The translations under genes and the position numbers were made by a program. A stretch of 64,000 nucleotides of DNA from the NCBI GenBank assembly GCA_943788725.1, contig CALSRJ010000005.1, forward strand, positions 62,001 through 126,000, in the 5' to 3' direction. Numbering within the stretch: position 1 is the stretch's first letter; every line of letters begins with the position of its first letter. Below the pieces are notes generated by a model. It was not told the DNA's origin. It ran no database searches and saw only the letters and a list, made by a program, of their open reading frames with translations. This document shows positions 48,694 through 58,157 of this stretch, one piece after another. The DNA comes from an uncultured Flavobacteriales bacterium (lineage in GTDB: Bacteria > Bacteroidota > Bacteroidia > Flavobacteriales_G > Salibacteraceae).

Positions 48694-49634
48694 AGTTTTG
48701 GACCGTGAAGTCGGGCCAAATATTCCTGTTCCGTTTGACCTGGAGTAGGATGGTATTCGACGTTGTTCACCCCTAGAGCATCCAAGTCCATGATCGTCGA
48801 GTAGCCGCTTCGGGCAATGATCAGATCTGCGGATACCAGCGCCTCGGCTAATCGTTTATCACCCATGTGATGTACCACCTTGAGTTGGTCGATCTGACTT
48901 TCTTTCGGCTCGTCGGGTTTCCCTTCTAGGATCAAAGCGCGTTCACCACTTTCGATCAATCGCCGCGCGACTTCTGCTTCGAAGATGCTCCGCTGGGGTT
49001 CGGGGCCGCTGATGGCCGCTACTACTTTCATAGGGTCCGCCCCTTTGGGTACCACCTTGCCATCAAATCGACTCAAGGGACCGATGTACCGGTAGTGCTT
49101 TGGCATGTTGTCGGGATGAGAGAGATCCCCTGCCAGTCCAGGAGATTCGGCGTGATCCGGTATCCACACTTCGTCGTATTGGTTCATCACCCAATGATTG
49201 AGCCGGTTGATGAGTCCTTCAAAGCGTGGACTCATGATCTTGATTTGGTGACTCACGAAAACGCATCGGCAATGCCGTGACCACAAACCAAATCTGGAAT
49301 CGGAAATGACCAGGTCAATCGACTCAGATCGGATGAGTCGCTGCAACTTCTGATGTTCTTTCCAAATGCTGGCCATCAAACCCAAGCCATGCCAAGTGAA
49401 GTGGCGCACCATGTTTCCATCGGCGGGATAGGTGATGGTTTTGAAAGGGAATGCAACAAAACGAAGCGCGGGAAAATGTTCCTGAAGCAAAGCCAACGGG
49501 CCACCGGAAGCGGCCACCATGACTTCATGCCCCAAATCCAATTGCTGTTGAATCAGTGGTATACACCTCGCGGCGTGACCTAATCCCCAATGCAGAGGAG
49601 CGACGAGTACGCGCTCAATCTTAGGGGTGTTCAT
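48690..49634 (-). CDS. Glycosyltransferase, MurG/GT28-like
   Basis: VLVAPLHWGLGHAARCIPLIQQ start and ALVSADLIIARSGYSTIMDL...TPGQTEQEYLA C-terminal part. Confidence 0.8.
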   Translation of the reverse strand: MNTPKIERVLVAPLHWGLGHAARCIPLIQQQLDLGHEVMVAASGGPLALLQEHFPALRFVAFPFKTITYPADGNMVRHFTWHGLGLMASIWKEHQKLQRLIRSESIDLVISDSRFGLWSRHCRCVFVSHQIKIMSPRFEGLINRLNHWVMNQYDEVWIPDHAESPGLAGDLSHPDNMPKHYRYIGPLSRFDGKVVPKGADPMKVVAAISGPEPQRSIFEAEVARRLIESGERALILEGKPDEPKESQIDQLKVVHHMGDKRLAEALVSADLIIARSGYSTIMDLDALGVNNVEYHPTPGQTEQEYLARLHGPKL

Positions 49635-49637
49635 AGA

Positions 49638-52097
49638 TCAACGAGCGATGTTGAAGGCTTCTATCAAGGTGCTTCCATCACTGAGTTCTACCTGGAGGAA
49701 GTAGGATCCTGAAGGCAATATTTGCACGTCGATGGTTCGATCCGTGGTTTCTGTCTGCACGGTTACGGTGCGACCCAGTTCATCCAAAATAGTCAGCTTG
49801 GCAATGCGTTGATCTAAACTCAATCCTATATGCAATGCATCCGAAACCGGATTCGGATAGAGCACGAGCCCTGAGCTGGATGGTTCATCTACTCCCACTC
49901 CCGACCAACTGTCTTCGTTGCTGAGGGCAGAGCTGCCGGCCGGATTAATTGCGAAGACGCGGTAGTAGTATTCGGTCCCCAGCATGCTTACGTTCGGGTC
50001 GCTGTAGGTGGTGCTGTTGAAGGCTACCGTATCAATCGGGGTAAAGCTGCCGTTGCCTCCTACGGACCGCTCAATCACCCATTCGTTTTCATTGGTAAAG
50101 GGATCGTTCCATGACAGATCGATGGAGCCGGTAGGGAATTGGGGAGCTACGCTCAGCACAATATCATTACCGACGGGGGCAAGTGGGTTCACAATGCTAA
50201 ACACGCCTGGATTGTAGTTGAAGAACACGTTGTCAGCCGCCTCTACTCGAACGCGGTTTCCACCGCCTAGGTTGTTAGCCATTAATACGAACGCGCTTCC
50301 TGTATTCGGCACATCGGCGGCCAATGTATCCGAGAGAGTGAGGCCGTTGTTGTCGTACAGGAGGATGTGCACACTCTGGCAATTAATGGGGCTTTGGTCG
50401 GTGCCAGCGACGTCCCATTCTACTTGATAATAGACCCCGCTTTGGGCTTGTCCCCCGGTCGGTGGTGAGGTCACTATGAATGGGCCTTTGTTGCCGTCTA
50501 CTTCCATCGAAACTTTATCATAGGCCACGCCTCCGCCAGCGATGTTGTTGTCTCGAACGGTTAGGCGAAAATTCAAATCCCTAGAGTAGGTAGGATAGAT
50601 CTCACCATAGGCTAAACTGCCTGTCAGAACGGAAATCAGCCGAGGGAAAGTACGTTCGCCATGGTCAACAGGATCCCATGATCGGAAAATAGGAGCGTTT
50701 AAGCTTGGGCTTTGGGGATTGCCCTGAGGGCCAAAATCTATTTCTTCCCAGCAATAGCTCAGGTCATCGCCTTCGTTATCGCTTGCCGAACCCCTGAGCA
50801 CGAAAGGAGTTTCTTTAGGTATAGAATAGGATGCGGGGTCAATAGCTACTTCAGGCGCCGTATTTCCAGTGCTGGATTGCTGACTGCATCCATTTCCGCC
50901 ACCATTAAATGCGTACTGACCCATACTGTTGTAGGATCCCGCATTGAAGTAGTCGTCTGAATTGTTTTGTAAATTCTGTGGGGAGCAAATGCCGGCATAG
51001 GCCATGATGGTAGATCCACTTCCTGGCTCAAGTCTATCGCTTGAAGAAAAGCTAGCATTCGACGAGCAGGATCCTGCACTGCCGTTGTAGGAATGCGGCC
51101 CGCCGAATTGGTGCCCCATTTCGTGGGATACGTAATCGATATCAAAGGGATCGCCTGTTGGGCTATTGATGCCTGTAACGCCGCTCGCTTTACTTCCACC
51201 ACACACAACACCTAGCCCAGCGAGTCCACCCCCACCGGTGCTGAACACATGCCCGATGTCATAACTGGAACTGCCTACGAGGCTATTAAGAACATTAGCG
51301 TTGACATTGATCATTTGACCAGGACTGTTATTTTGATAGGGGTCGGTGGCTGCGTTCAAAAAGATCAGATCATCATTGTTGCCGATCAACTGCATGGTGA
51401 TCGAAAACTCTCTTTCATACACGCCATTTATCCGGTTCATAGATACCACCATGGCGCTGAGTACTCCCGAAGTAGTTCCTCCGTGGAAGGAAGCATACTC
51501 ACCCGTGCAAGCCAATGCCAAGCGGTAGGTTCTCAAAATCTCACCCGATTGCCTTTCGCCTCGGGCCATTTCTACCTCTGCAGGGCCGGATTGGCCACTG
51601 TCGTCCAACAAACATTGGTGGTCTTTGGTATGCTTGTAAAATTCGACGTAGTCTTTGCGGTTGTAGGTGTGGTAGGTCTGCGCTTCATTTCCGATGGGGT
51701 CAATGTACAGCGTGCCATTTGTCGTGAAGAGGATGGCGTGAAACCCTTTGTCAGTATATCCGATACGGCCACTCACGCCTTTGCCTTTCACCTTGTAGGT
51801 TTTGATGTTGGGGAAGCGCTCCGCTAGTTCGGGAGCCATGATTGGACTTTCATACGCTTGCAATTCCAGGTGGTTTCCCGAAGGATCAGGCAGGGTGATG
51901 GTCACGCCAGCAGCGCGTCCTGCCTCAGACAACGAGGGAGCATCAATGAGACTGGATTTTACACCGTCGTCATCAATGGTATAGATATAGGAGGTGTAAC
52001 CCGTCGTCAGGGTGTTGACCTGATTGATCAGGCTTTGAGCAGTGAGGCTCAGGCTGGCTGTGAGCACCACAAGTGTTGCGAAGTATCTGTTTTTCAT
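49638..52097 (-). CDS. Secreted reprolysin-like (M12B-type) zinc metalloprotease with propeptide, Fn3-like domain and T9SS sorting domain
   Basis: HEMGHQFGGPH zinc motif (51093-51125), upstream YRLALACTGEYASFHGG, C-terminal LVLYPNPVSDALHIGL...GSYFLQVELSDG. Confidence 0.92.
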   Translation of the reverse strand: MKNRYFATLVVLTASLSLTAQSLINQVNTLTTGYTSYIYTIDDDGVKSSLIDAPSLSEAGRAAGVTITLPDPSGNHLELQAYESPIMAPELAERFPNIKTYKVKGKGVSGRIGYTDKGFHAILFTTNGTLYIDPIGNEAQTYHTYNRKDYVEFYKHTKDHQCLLDDSGQSGPAEVEMARGERQSGEILRTYRLALACTGEYASFHGGTTSGVLSAMVVSMNRINGVYEREFSITMQLIGNNDDLIFLNAATDPYQNNSPGQMINVNANVLNSLVGSSSYDIGHVFSTGGGGLAGLGVVCGGSKASGVTGINSPTGDPFDIDYVSHEMGHQFGGPHSYNGSAGSCSSNASFSSSDRLEPGSGSTIMAYAGICSPQNLQNNSDDYFNAGSYNSMGQYAFNGGGNGCSQQSSTGNTAPEVAIDPASYSIPKETPFVLRGSASDNEGDDLSYCWEEIDFGPQGNPQSPSLNAPIFRSWDPVDHGERTFPRLISVLTGSLAYGEIYPTYSRDLNFRLTVRDNNIAGGGVAYDKVSMEVDGNKGPFIVTSPPTGGQAQSGVYYQVEWDVAGTDQSPINCQSVHILLYDNNGLTLSDTLAADVPNTGSAFVLMANNLGGGNRVRVEAADNVFFNYNPGVFSIVNPLAPVGNDIVLSVAPQFPTGSIDLSWNDPFTNENEWVIERSVGGNGSFTPIDTVAFNSTTYSDPNVSMLGTEYYYRVFAINPAGSSALSNEDSWSGVGVDEPSSSGLVLYPNPVSDALHIGLSLDQRIAKLTILDELGRTVTVQTETTDRTIDVQILPSGSYFLQVELSDGSTLIEAFNIAR

Positions 52098-52101
52098 AGG
52101 T

Positions 52102-52710
52102 TTATCGATATGAGCCGTCGCGAGGCGCACTTGGGGGCAAGGCCTCTTCGGTATAAACGGCGTAATAAGTTTTGCTTCCTTTTAGGATGGGTGAGATGAG
52201 GTGCTTCGTCCCGGTTCCGGTAATTTCTGCGAAGAGCCCTTCTTCATTCGTGTCAAGCCGGACACTCAGTTTTCCATCGGCGGATTTTCCTTTGTAACTC
52301 CGGATCTCCGGAAACTTTGCTGCTAATGCTGGGCTCATGGTCTGTGCATCCACAACAGTGAAAGAGACCAATCCATCCAACGTAGGCAGCACCACCTCCA
52401 TGTTTTCTTCGTCCAACGCATAGGTTAATTGATCAAAGTCACAGACATAGGCATCAAACGATGAAAGCTCAATGCGGTGCTCTTGGTCGGGAAGTGAATA
52501 GGCATCTCGTTTTACCCAAAGGACTTCGGTATCTGCCTTCTCTTCAACCTGCCGGTTGTCATCAGCAGATGTTGCGGCTCCAGCACCGATAAGCTGAGCG
52601 GAATCTTCAACTTGCACTACGGGGGTTTCAGCCCCATCGCTTCCTTTTCGCTTGGAAGAAGAACACGCGGTTAGGCAAAGGCAAAGCAGAATCGTTAGGT
52701 ATTTCAGCAT
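52102..52710 (-). CDS. Lipoprotein consisting of a stand-alone homologue of the metalloprotease propeptide
   Basis: Lipobox LCLTAC; VVLPTLDGLVSFTVVDAQTMSPALAAKFPEIRSYKGKSADGKLSVRLDTNEEGLFAEI aligns with ITLPDPSGNHLELQAYESPIMAPELAERFPNIKTYKVKGKGVSGRIGYTDKGFHAIL of the next gene. Confidence 0.8.
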   Translation of the reverse strand: MLKYLTILLCLCLTACSSSKRKGSDGAETPVVQVEDSAQLIGAGAATSADDNRQVEEKADTEVLWVKRDAYSLPDQEHRIELSSFDAYVCDFDQLTYALDEENMEVVLPTLDGLVSFTVVDAQTMSPALAAKFPEIRSYKGKSADGKLSVRLDTNEEGLFAEITGTGTKHLISPILKGSKTYYAVYTEEALPPSAPRDGSYR

Positions 52711-52818
52711 AGCGGGCCCAAATATATCATCAACGAACCCAAACAAGGGGAGTAGTATGAAAGTTTACTTGGAAAGCCATCCATTGCAAGGCCGCCAAGT
52801 TCTGCACATCTTTGCCCC

Positions 52819-53517
52819 ATGAAGAATGCGATCATCACAGGATCTACGAAAGGAGTAGGAAGGGCTATTGCCGAGCGCCTGTCTACCATGGGTTACAGGG
52901 TTTGGATTACCGCAAGAAACCAACAAGACCTCAACGCAGCCAAGACTGAAATGGAAAGAACGACGGGGAATCCTGTCGAGGCACACGCAGTAGATTTTTC
53001 GAATTCCGCCGAGGTGGAGAGCTATGCGCAGACAGTATTGAAAGGGTGTGAAAGCATCGACGTACTCGTTAATAACGTGGGAATCTACATCCCGGATACC
53101 TTGACGGATGAAGCCCAGAAAATCGACCTGCAAATGGCGGTAAATTTTAGGGCGCCGTATACCTTAACGCAAGCCCTCTTGCAGCGCATCAAAGAACAAG
53201 GAAGCGGAAACATCTTTAATATGTGCTCTGTCGTGAATCGAAAACCAAGGGTGGATGGCGCGAGCTATACGATCTCGAAATTCGCGTTTTATGGATATCA
53301 CCAACTGTTGCACAAGACCCTACTGCCGGAGGGGATCAAAGTCACAGGCTTTTTCCCGTCTTCCATTGCTACCTCTAGTTGGGATGGTATGGACGCACCT
53401 TTCGCAGAGTTCGTGCAGCCTGAAGACATTGCTTCCATGGTGGAAAACATCCTCGGGATGCAACGCGGCACGGTCCCATCCGAAATCGATCTAGTAGCCA
53501 TCAATCCGGATTATTAA
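52819..53517 (+). CDS. SDR-family NAD(P)-dependent oxidoreductase
   Basis: AIITGSTKGVGRAIAERL, LVNNVGIY, S-x12-YTISK (NMCSVVNRKPRVDGASYTISKF). Confidence 0.92.
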   Translation: MKNAIITGSTKGVGRAIAERLSTMGYRVWITARNQQDLNAAKTEMERTTGNPVEAHAVDFSNSAEVESYAQTVLKGCESIDVLVNNVGIYIPDTLTDEAQKIDLQMAVNFRAPYTLTQALLQRIKEQGSGNIFNMCSVVNRKPRVDGASYTISKFAFYGYHQLLHKTLLPEGIKVTGFFPSSIATSSWDGMDAPFAEFVQPEDIASMVENILGMQRGTVPSEIDLVAINPDY

Positions 53518-54230
53518 TGGGAAAGAACAAGTTGATGAAGTTCGCGACGGTCAAGGAGATGGACCACGTGATCGAGCCCCCGTTTAGCGAGGTGCTCAAA
53601 AAAGACTTTCGGCTGAAGGGTAAATGGAACGAGGAATTCGGAAATGACCGCCCCATTGTGTTGGAATTGGCATGTGGAAAAGGAGAGTATTCGGTAGGCA
53701 TGGGCCAGATTTACCCGGATAAAAACTTCATCGGAATCGACATCAAAGGTGCCCGCATGTATAGCGGTGCGATGGAAGTCAAAGAAAAAGGAATGCAGAA
53801 CGTTCGGTTCTTGCGTACCAAGATCGATATGATTACCTCCTTTTTCGCGCAGGATGAAGTGGATGAGATTTGGATCCTTTTTGCCGATCCACAAATAGGG
53901 AGGCCTCGTAAACGACTCACTGGCTACCTGTTCCTTGACCGCTACATTCAGCTCTTAAAACTAGGGGGCACCCTGCACTTAAAGTGCGATAGCGAAGACC
54001 TCTACTCCTTTACCAAGGAGGAAGCAATTCCTGCATTCAATGCTGCCGACAAAGGCTTTCAATTTGAAAAGGAGTTCGATACGAATGAGTTGTACGAAGA
54101 AGGAATTCATACCTTGGACGAGACCATGAAGGGGGTGTTGAACATACGCACCTACTACGAGCAAATGTGGTTGGAACAGGGAAAGAAGATCAAGTACCTC
54201 CGTTATCGATTGGAGCGATCTCTGAAGTAG
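53517..54230 (+). CDS. trmB: tRNA (guanine-N7-)-methyltransferase
   Basis: VLELACGKGEYSVGMGQIYPDKNFIGIDIKGARMYSG, IWILFADPQIGRPRKRLTGYLFL. Confidence 0.9.
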   Translation: MGKNKLMKFATVKEMDHVIEPPFSEVLKKDFRLKGKWNEEFGNDRPIVLELACGKGEYSVGMGQIYPDKNFIGIDIKGARMYSGAMEVKEKGMQNVRFLRTKIDMITSFFAQDEVDEIWILFADPQIGRPRKRLTGYLFLDRYIQLLKLGGTLHLKCDSEDLYSFTKEEAIPAFNAADKGFQFEKEFDTNELYEEGIHTLDETMKGVLNIRTYYEQMWLEQGKKIKYLRYRLERSLK

Positions 54231-56632
54231 TTCCGTGTTCGGTTGTAGTCCAAAAAGTAGGTCAAGCGAATCGAGAAGTTGTTCTGCATCGGTGAATTGA
54301 AGGTCTGTTCCAGGTTCACCAGGTAATTCTCACCTACGGTGTTGTCCACCCGAGCAATCACATTTCTGTACAAAAGCACCAGTTCCGAAGCCGGAGCAAA
54401 CCACCAAGAGAATTTGAAATCCACGTTGAACGTGTTGAAATTGAGGTCGTTCACCCCTTCCAAATCAGCGGCTGATAAATCACCGTTCTGCTCTAGCAGG
54501 TAGAAATCTTGATAGTCTACATCAAAGTAGGAATGGCGCAGGCTCAGGCTTAAGGCGGAGGTCGGTGTAAATACGTAGCGTGCCCGCAGGATGCTTTCGA
54601 TCGACAGGTTGTTGCGGCGACCAAAAAAGATCTCGGTGGGCAGGGTATCTGGCACGAATCCGTAATCGTTGATCCACTTTGTGAGCCTCACCTCAGGAAG
54701 CATGAAGAAATGATCTCCCAGCCGGATCCGCGGATTGATCATTGTCCAAATCATGTTATAATCCAAGTCGCCTATGCGCTCATAGCCAGCGCGGGCATCA
54801 ATGGCGAGCACTTTTCGGTAGTCGGATGAGATGAAAAAGCTCGACTCAAACCCCGCCGGAACTCTAAACCAACGCCCAAATTCACGAGGCTCGAAGTAGT
54901 CGTAGGTTTCAATAGGTCGCGCCGTGAAGTTGGCTCCAAAGGCGAAAAAACTTCGGGTCAAAAAGAATACCCTGCCGAAGGTGAAAAAGTCTTCATAGCG
55001 GAAGGGTCGATACAGCTGTTCGTAGCCCGCATTGACTTCTGCTTCCATGCGGTTGAATTTCCCAAAGGGTTGAATCGTTTGGAAGGTGAGCATGCCGTAC
55101 GTTCCCACTTGGTTGTTGCGCTGAAGGAAACCGAGGTCATTGTTATCGTAGCGATCGGTAATGATCTTGTTTGCGACGGCCCATCGCCAATTGCCGTCTA
55201 CATCGCCGATGGCATTCTCGGTGAAATAGCCATCATCCACTGAGCCACCTTCGAAAATTGCACTTTGCTTCACGTCGGTATTCAAGAAGTATTTTCCTGA
55301 TTTGGTGTTGAATCGACCCACAACAGCGGCGACATTTGCATCCCTATCGGCACCTTTTCGCATTGTGTTGGTGTTGACAAAGCTGACGGAAGAATTGCGA
55401 TTGAAACGCTGGTCCAATACAATGACGTTGTAGTTGGTCATGGGCTCAGTGAGCAACCGCGTCTCCTTTCCATCTTGTATGCGAGTGCTGTAGTTGGCGT
55501 CTGTAAGCGCATTGAGAAAGCCAATCCCCAAGTTGTTCTTGGTCCGACCGGAGACCTTGGTCGCGTTGAGCAACCGCGTATATTCTTGGCGAATGGTTAC
55601 CGAATCGTTCGAATTGAGGTCTTGTCCTCGGATGTTTTTGGGTTGCCCTCCAATCCGGCGGGTGTACAAGAGATCGCCGATTGTGAAAAGGTCCGTTCCT
55701 TCAACAAAAAACTGCCGGTTCTCATCGAATTGATTTTCAAAGGGGGAAAGGTTCAAGAACTGTTGGTCAAAAGCCACCTGGCCGAAATCCGGAACCAAGG
55801 TCATGTCGAGCGTAAAACTCTCGTTGATGCCATACTTAAGGTCCATACCAGCATTGAGGTCAAAGGCTGACTTCCCATTAAAGTAGTCTGCATAGCTGGA
55901 GAAGTAGGGAGTCGCAGAAAGACGGACAGGGGGCTCTATGTCACTCATTCCGGTGAGCAAACCACATTGGTATTCGAGGCGGTAGCCCAGGCTCTTATCT
56001 AGGAAGTTCCATGTGGAAGATTTCCGCGAACGTCGAATGCTACGCATGAAGTTCAATCCCCAGTCCTTCACCGGTGTTTCGGGAAAACGAAGCGCGATGT
56101 ACGGAATTTCTACTTCCATGATCCACCCGGAGTCAACGATGCTGACGGCGCTCTTCCAGATCGAATTCAAACTGAAGTCGTCTCCGTTGGGCGTGGTCTT
56201 GCTGTCTGCTTGCGTACCTGCAGCGGTTACCCAGAAATTGAAGTCGCTGAGGCCGTCGTTGTAAGGGTTGATGAAGAATCCGAGCCAATCGGTATTGTGA
56301 TTGAACTCATCTCGCTCGGTCATTTGGGTAAGGATGCTGTCTGGATTCGGGTCGTACATCATGGCTCCGATGTAGATCGCTTGGTCGTCGTACAACACTC
56401 GCACAACCGTCTGCGTTTCACGGCCAATGGCGGCCCCATTTTCAGGTTCAAACATCACAAAGTCTGTGGCAACAGGGGCGGTAGCCCACACGGCATCGTT
56501 CAGCTTCCCGTCGATCTTCGGACTTTCTGAGGCGCGGGTAGCGGGGATCGTTTTGCGCACAACTTCTTGTGCCAAAGAAGGGCTGTGCCAAAGCAGCAGG
56601 CAGGTCAATCCGATGAGCCCAAGGCGATCCAT
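54203..56632 (-). CDS. DUF5916-like protein: N-terminal CBM9-like domain plus C-terminal outer-membrane barrel-like region
   Basis: SPKIDGKLNDAVWATAPVATDFVMFEPENGAAIGRETQTVVRVLYDDQAIYIGAMMYD; long beta-rich C-terminus. Confidence 0.85.
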   Translation of the reverse strand: MDRLGLIGLTCLLLWHSPSLAQEVVRKTIPATRASESPKIDGKLNDAVWATAPVATDFVMFEPENGAAIGRETQTVVRVLYDDQAIYIGAMMYDPNPDSILTQMTERDEFNHNTDWLGFFINPYNDGLSDFNFWVTAAGTQADSKTTPNGDDFSLNSIWKSAVSIVDSGWIMEVEIPYIALRFPETPVKDWGLNFMRSIRRSRKSSTWNFLDKSLGYRLEYQCGLLTGMSDIEPPVRLSATPYFSSYADYFNGKSAFDLNAGMDLKYGINESFTLDMTLVPDFGQVAFDQQFLNLSPFENQFDENRQFFVEGTDLFTIGDLLYTRRIGGQPKNIRGQDLNSNDSVTIRQEYTRLLNATKVSGRTKNNLGIGFLNALTDANYSTRIQDGKETRLLTEPMTNYNVIVLDQRFNRNSSVSFVNTNTMRKGADRDANVAAVVGRFNTKSGKYFLNTDVKQSAIFEGGSVDDGYFTENAIGDVDGNWRWAVANKIITDRYDNNDLGFLQRNNQVGTYGMLTFQTIQPFGKFNRMEAEVNAGYEQLYRPFRYEDFFTFGRVFFLTRSFFAFGANFTARPIETYDYFEPREFGRWFRVPAGFESSFFISSDYRKVLAIDARAGYERIGDLDYNMIWTMINPRIRLGDHFFMLPEVRLTKWINDYGFVPDTLPTEIFFGRRNNLSIESILRARYVFTPTSALSLSLRHSYFDVDYQDFYLLEQNGDLSAADLEGVNDLNFNTFNVDFKFSWWFAPASELVLLYRNVIARVDNTVGENYLVNLEQTFNSPMQNNFSIRLTYFLDYNRTRNYFRDRSNR

Positions 56633-56724
56633 GGCGCGAAAGTAGTTTGCTTCACGTGTTTGCCGAAAGAAACAAATCACAAGAAGCGGGATGTGTGACG
56701 AACCGAGCTGCTTAGTTTTGGGCG

Positions 56725-57060
56725 ATGGAGAAAGATTTTTTCGATCAGGTGTACCAAGTGGTGCGGCTCATCCCAGCGGGACGGGTAACCAGCTATGGTA
56801 CGATTGGAAAATATTTGGGGGCTCCACGTTCGGCTCGGATGGTGGGATGGGCCATGAATGCAAGTCATCGGCAACACCCGCCTGTACCTGCGCATCGCGT
56901 TGTGAATAGCCAAGGGTTACTCACGGGCAAGGTGCATTTTGAAACGCCTTTTGCCATGCAGGAAAGATTAGAAGCGGAGGGCATAGAGGTCAAAAACGAT
57001 AAGGTGGTCAACTTCAGGCAATTGTTCTGGGACCCGGCCATCGAGTTGAGCCTGGATTGA
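56725..57060 (+). CDS. MGMT-family alkyltransferase-like protein (ATL, no catalytic Cys)
   Basis: VVRLIPAGRVTSYGTIGKYLGAPRSARMVGWAMN...PVPAHRVVNSQGLLTG; the PCHRV cysteine is replaced. Confidence 0.9.
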   Translation: MEKDFFDQVYQVVRLIPAGRVTSYGTIGKYLGAPRSARMVGWAMNASHRQHPPVPAHRVVNSQGLLTGKVHFETPFAMQERLEAEGIEVKNDKVVNFRQLFWDPAIELSLD

Positions 57061-58035
57061 TCATTCCGCCGCTACTCGTGCTACCGACGCTAAGTCGATG
57101 TTGAAAACGCACCCGTCTTCGTAGCCGCGATTTCCCAATTTGCTTGTAGGTCGCTTAGGGCAGTCGGCTTCGATCATGCGGGAACCTGCCACTGCTTGCC
57201 ACGGTGAGAAGCCCAAAGCGGGGGTCGTCGCGAACCAAAGCGAAATGACAGGGCGGCCCAAGGCGGTCGCGATGTGCATCAACCCGGTATCATGGCTGAT
57301 CACCTTGTGCGCTTGTTGTATTAAACTCGCCGACTGGTTCAGTGAAAACGCGCCGCAGGCATTGAACACGCTATTGCCGCACGCTTTTACCACCTGATCT
57401 CCGCGCGCTCGATCTTCGACGCTGCCCAGCAATACGATGGGCTTGGAAATACGCGTACACAAGTCAATCATTTGTTGGAGGGGCAATATTTTTCCCATCA
57501 TCTGCCCGCCGATGGCATAGGCGATGTAGTTGTTTTGAAAATGGGCTGGGAGCACATTCAAAGAGACTTCTTGCTGGGGGGGAATGACATAGTCGAGCCC
57601 TTTTCCATCGTCCTGAACGCCCAAAGAGCTTACTGAGTCGAAGCTCCTAGTTACCACATGTCCGATCGGTTGCAACTCGCGTTTGGTGCGCACATAGAGC
57701 CACTTGGCGATGTTGCGTTTGTCCAAGGTAAAGGAGAGGGCTCGGCACGCCTTCTTTACTTGTCTCGAGCGGATGTTGTTGTGCAAGTCAATGACGTAAT
57801 CGTACATCCCATCGCGCAGCTGATCATGCACTTCGCTGACCTTCTCATCTATCGTGATTACCTCGTTGAGGTAGGGGTTGTATTCGAGCAAGGTCGCAAA
57901 CTTGCGTTTCGTAATGAAATCGATCTGTACCTCGCCTTCCAGCTGTGTTTTCAAAGCGCGTATGACCGGAGAAGTCAAGACTATGTCTCCAATGGAGCTG
58001 AAACGTACGATGAGGATTCGAGTAGGCTGGGACAT
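57061..58035 (-). CDS. Glycosyltransferase family 9 (heptosyltransferase-like)
   Basis: ILIVRFSSIGDIVLTSPVIRALK, VIDLHNNIRSRQV, ISHDTGLMHIATALGRPVISLWFATTPALGFSPW. Confidence 0.9.
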   Translation of the reverse strand: MSQPTRILIVRFSSIGDIVLTSPVIRALKTQLEGEVQIDFITKRKFATLLEYNPYLNEVITIDEKVSEVHDQLRDGMYDYVIDLHNNIRSRQVKKACRALSFTLDKRNIAKWLYVRTKRELQPIGHVVTRSFDSVSSLGVQDDGKGLDYVIPPQQEVSLNVLPAHFQNNYIAYAIGGQMMGKILPLQQMIDLCTRISKPIVLLGSVEDRARGDQVVKACGNSVFNACGAFSLNQSASLIQQAHKVISHDTGLMHIATALGRPVISLWFATTPALGFSPWQAVAGSRMIEADCPKRPTSKLGNRGYEDGCVFNIDLASVARVAAE

Positions 58036-58157
58036 TGAGAACGGGAATTGCGCGAATTTCACGAATTTGGTCCACCTAACGCGCACATTTACACATTCGG
58101 TATGCGGTGATTTGGAGATCAGAAGTGCCAATCACCCATTCCAACTACATTTGACCT

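Noticed and set aside
51249-51827. 192-aa ORF opposite the metalloprotease
   Set aside because: Shadow ORF; the protease frame carries the zinc motif and is continuous.
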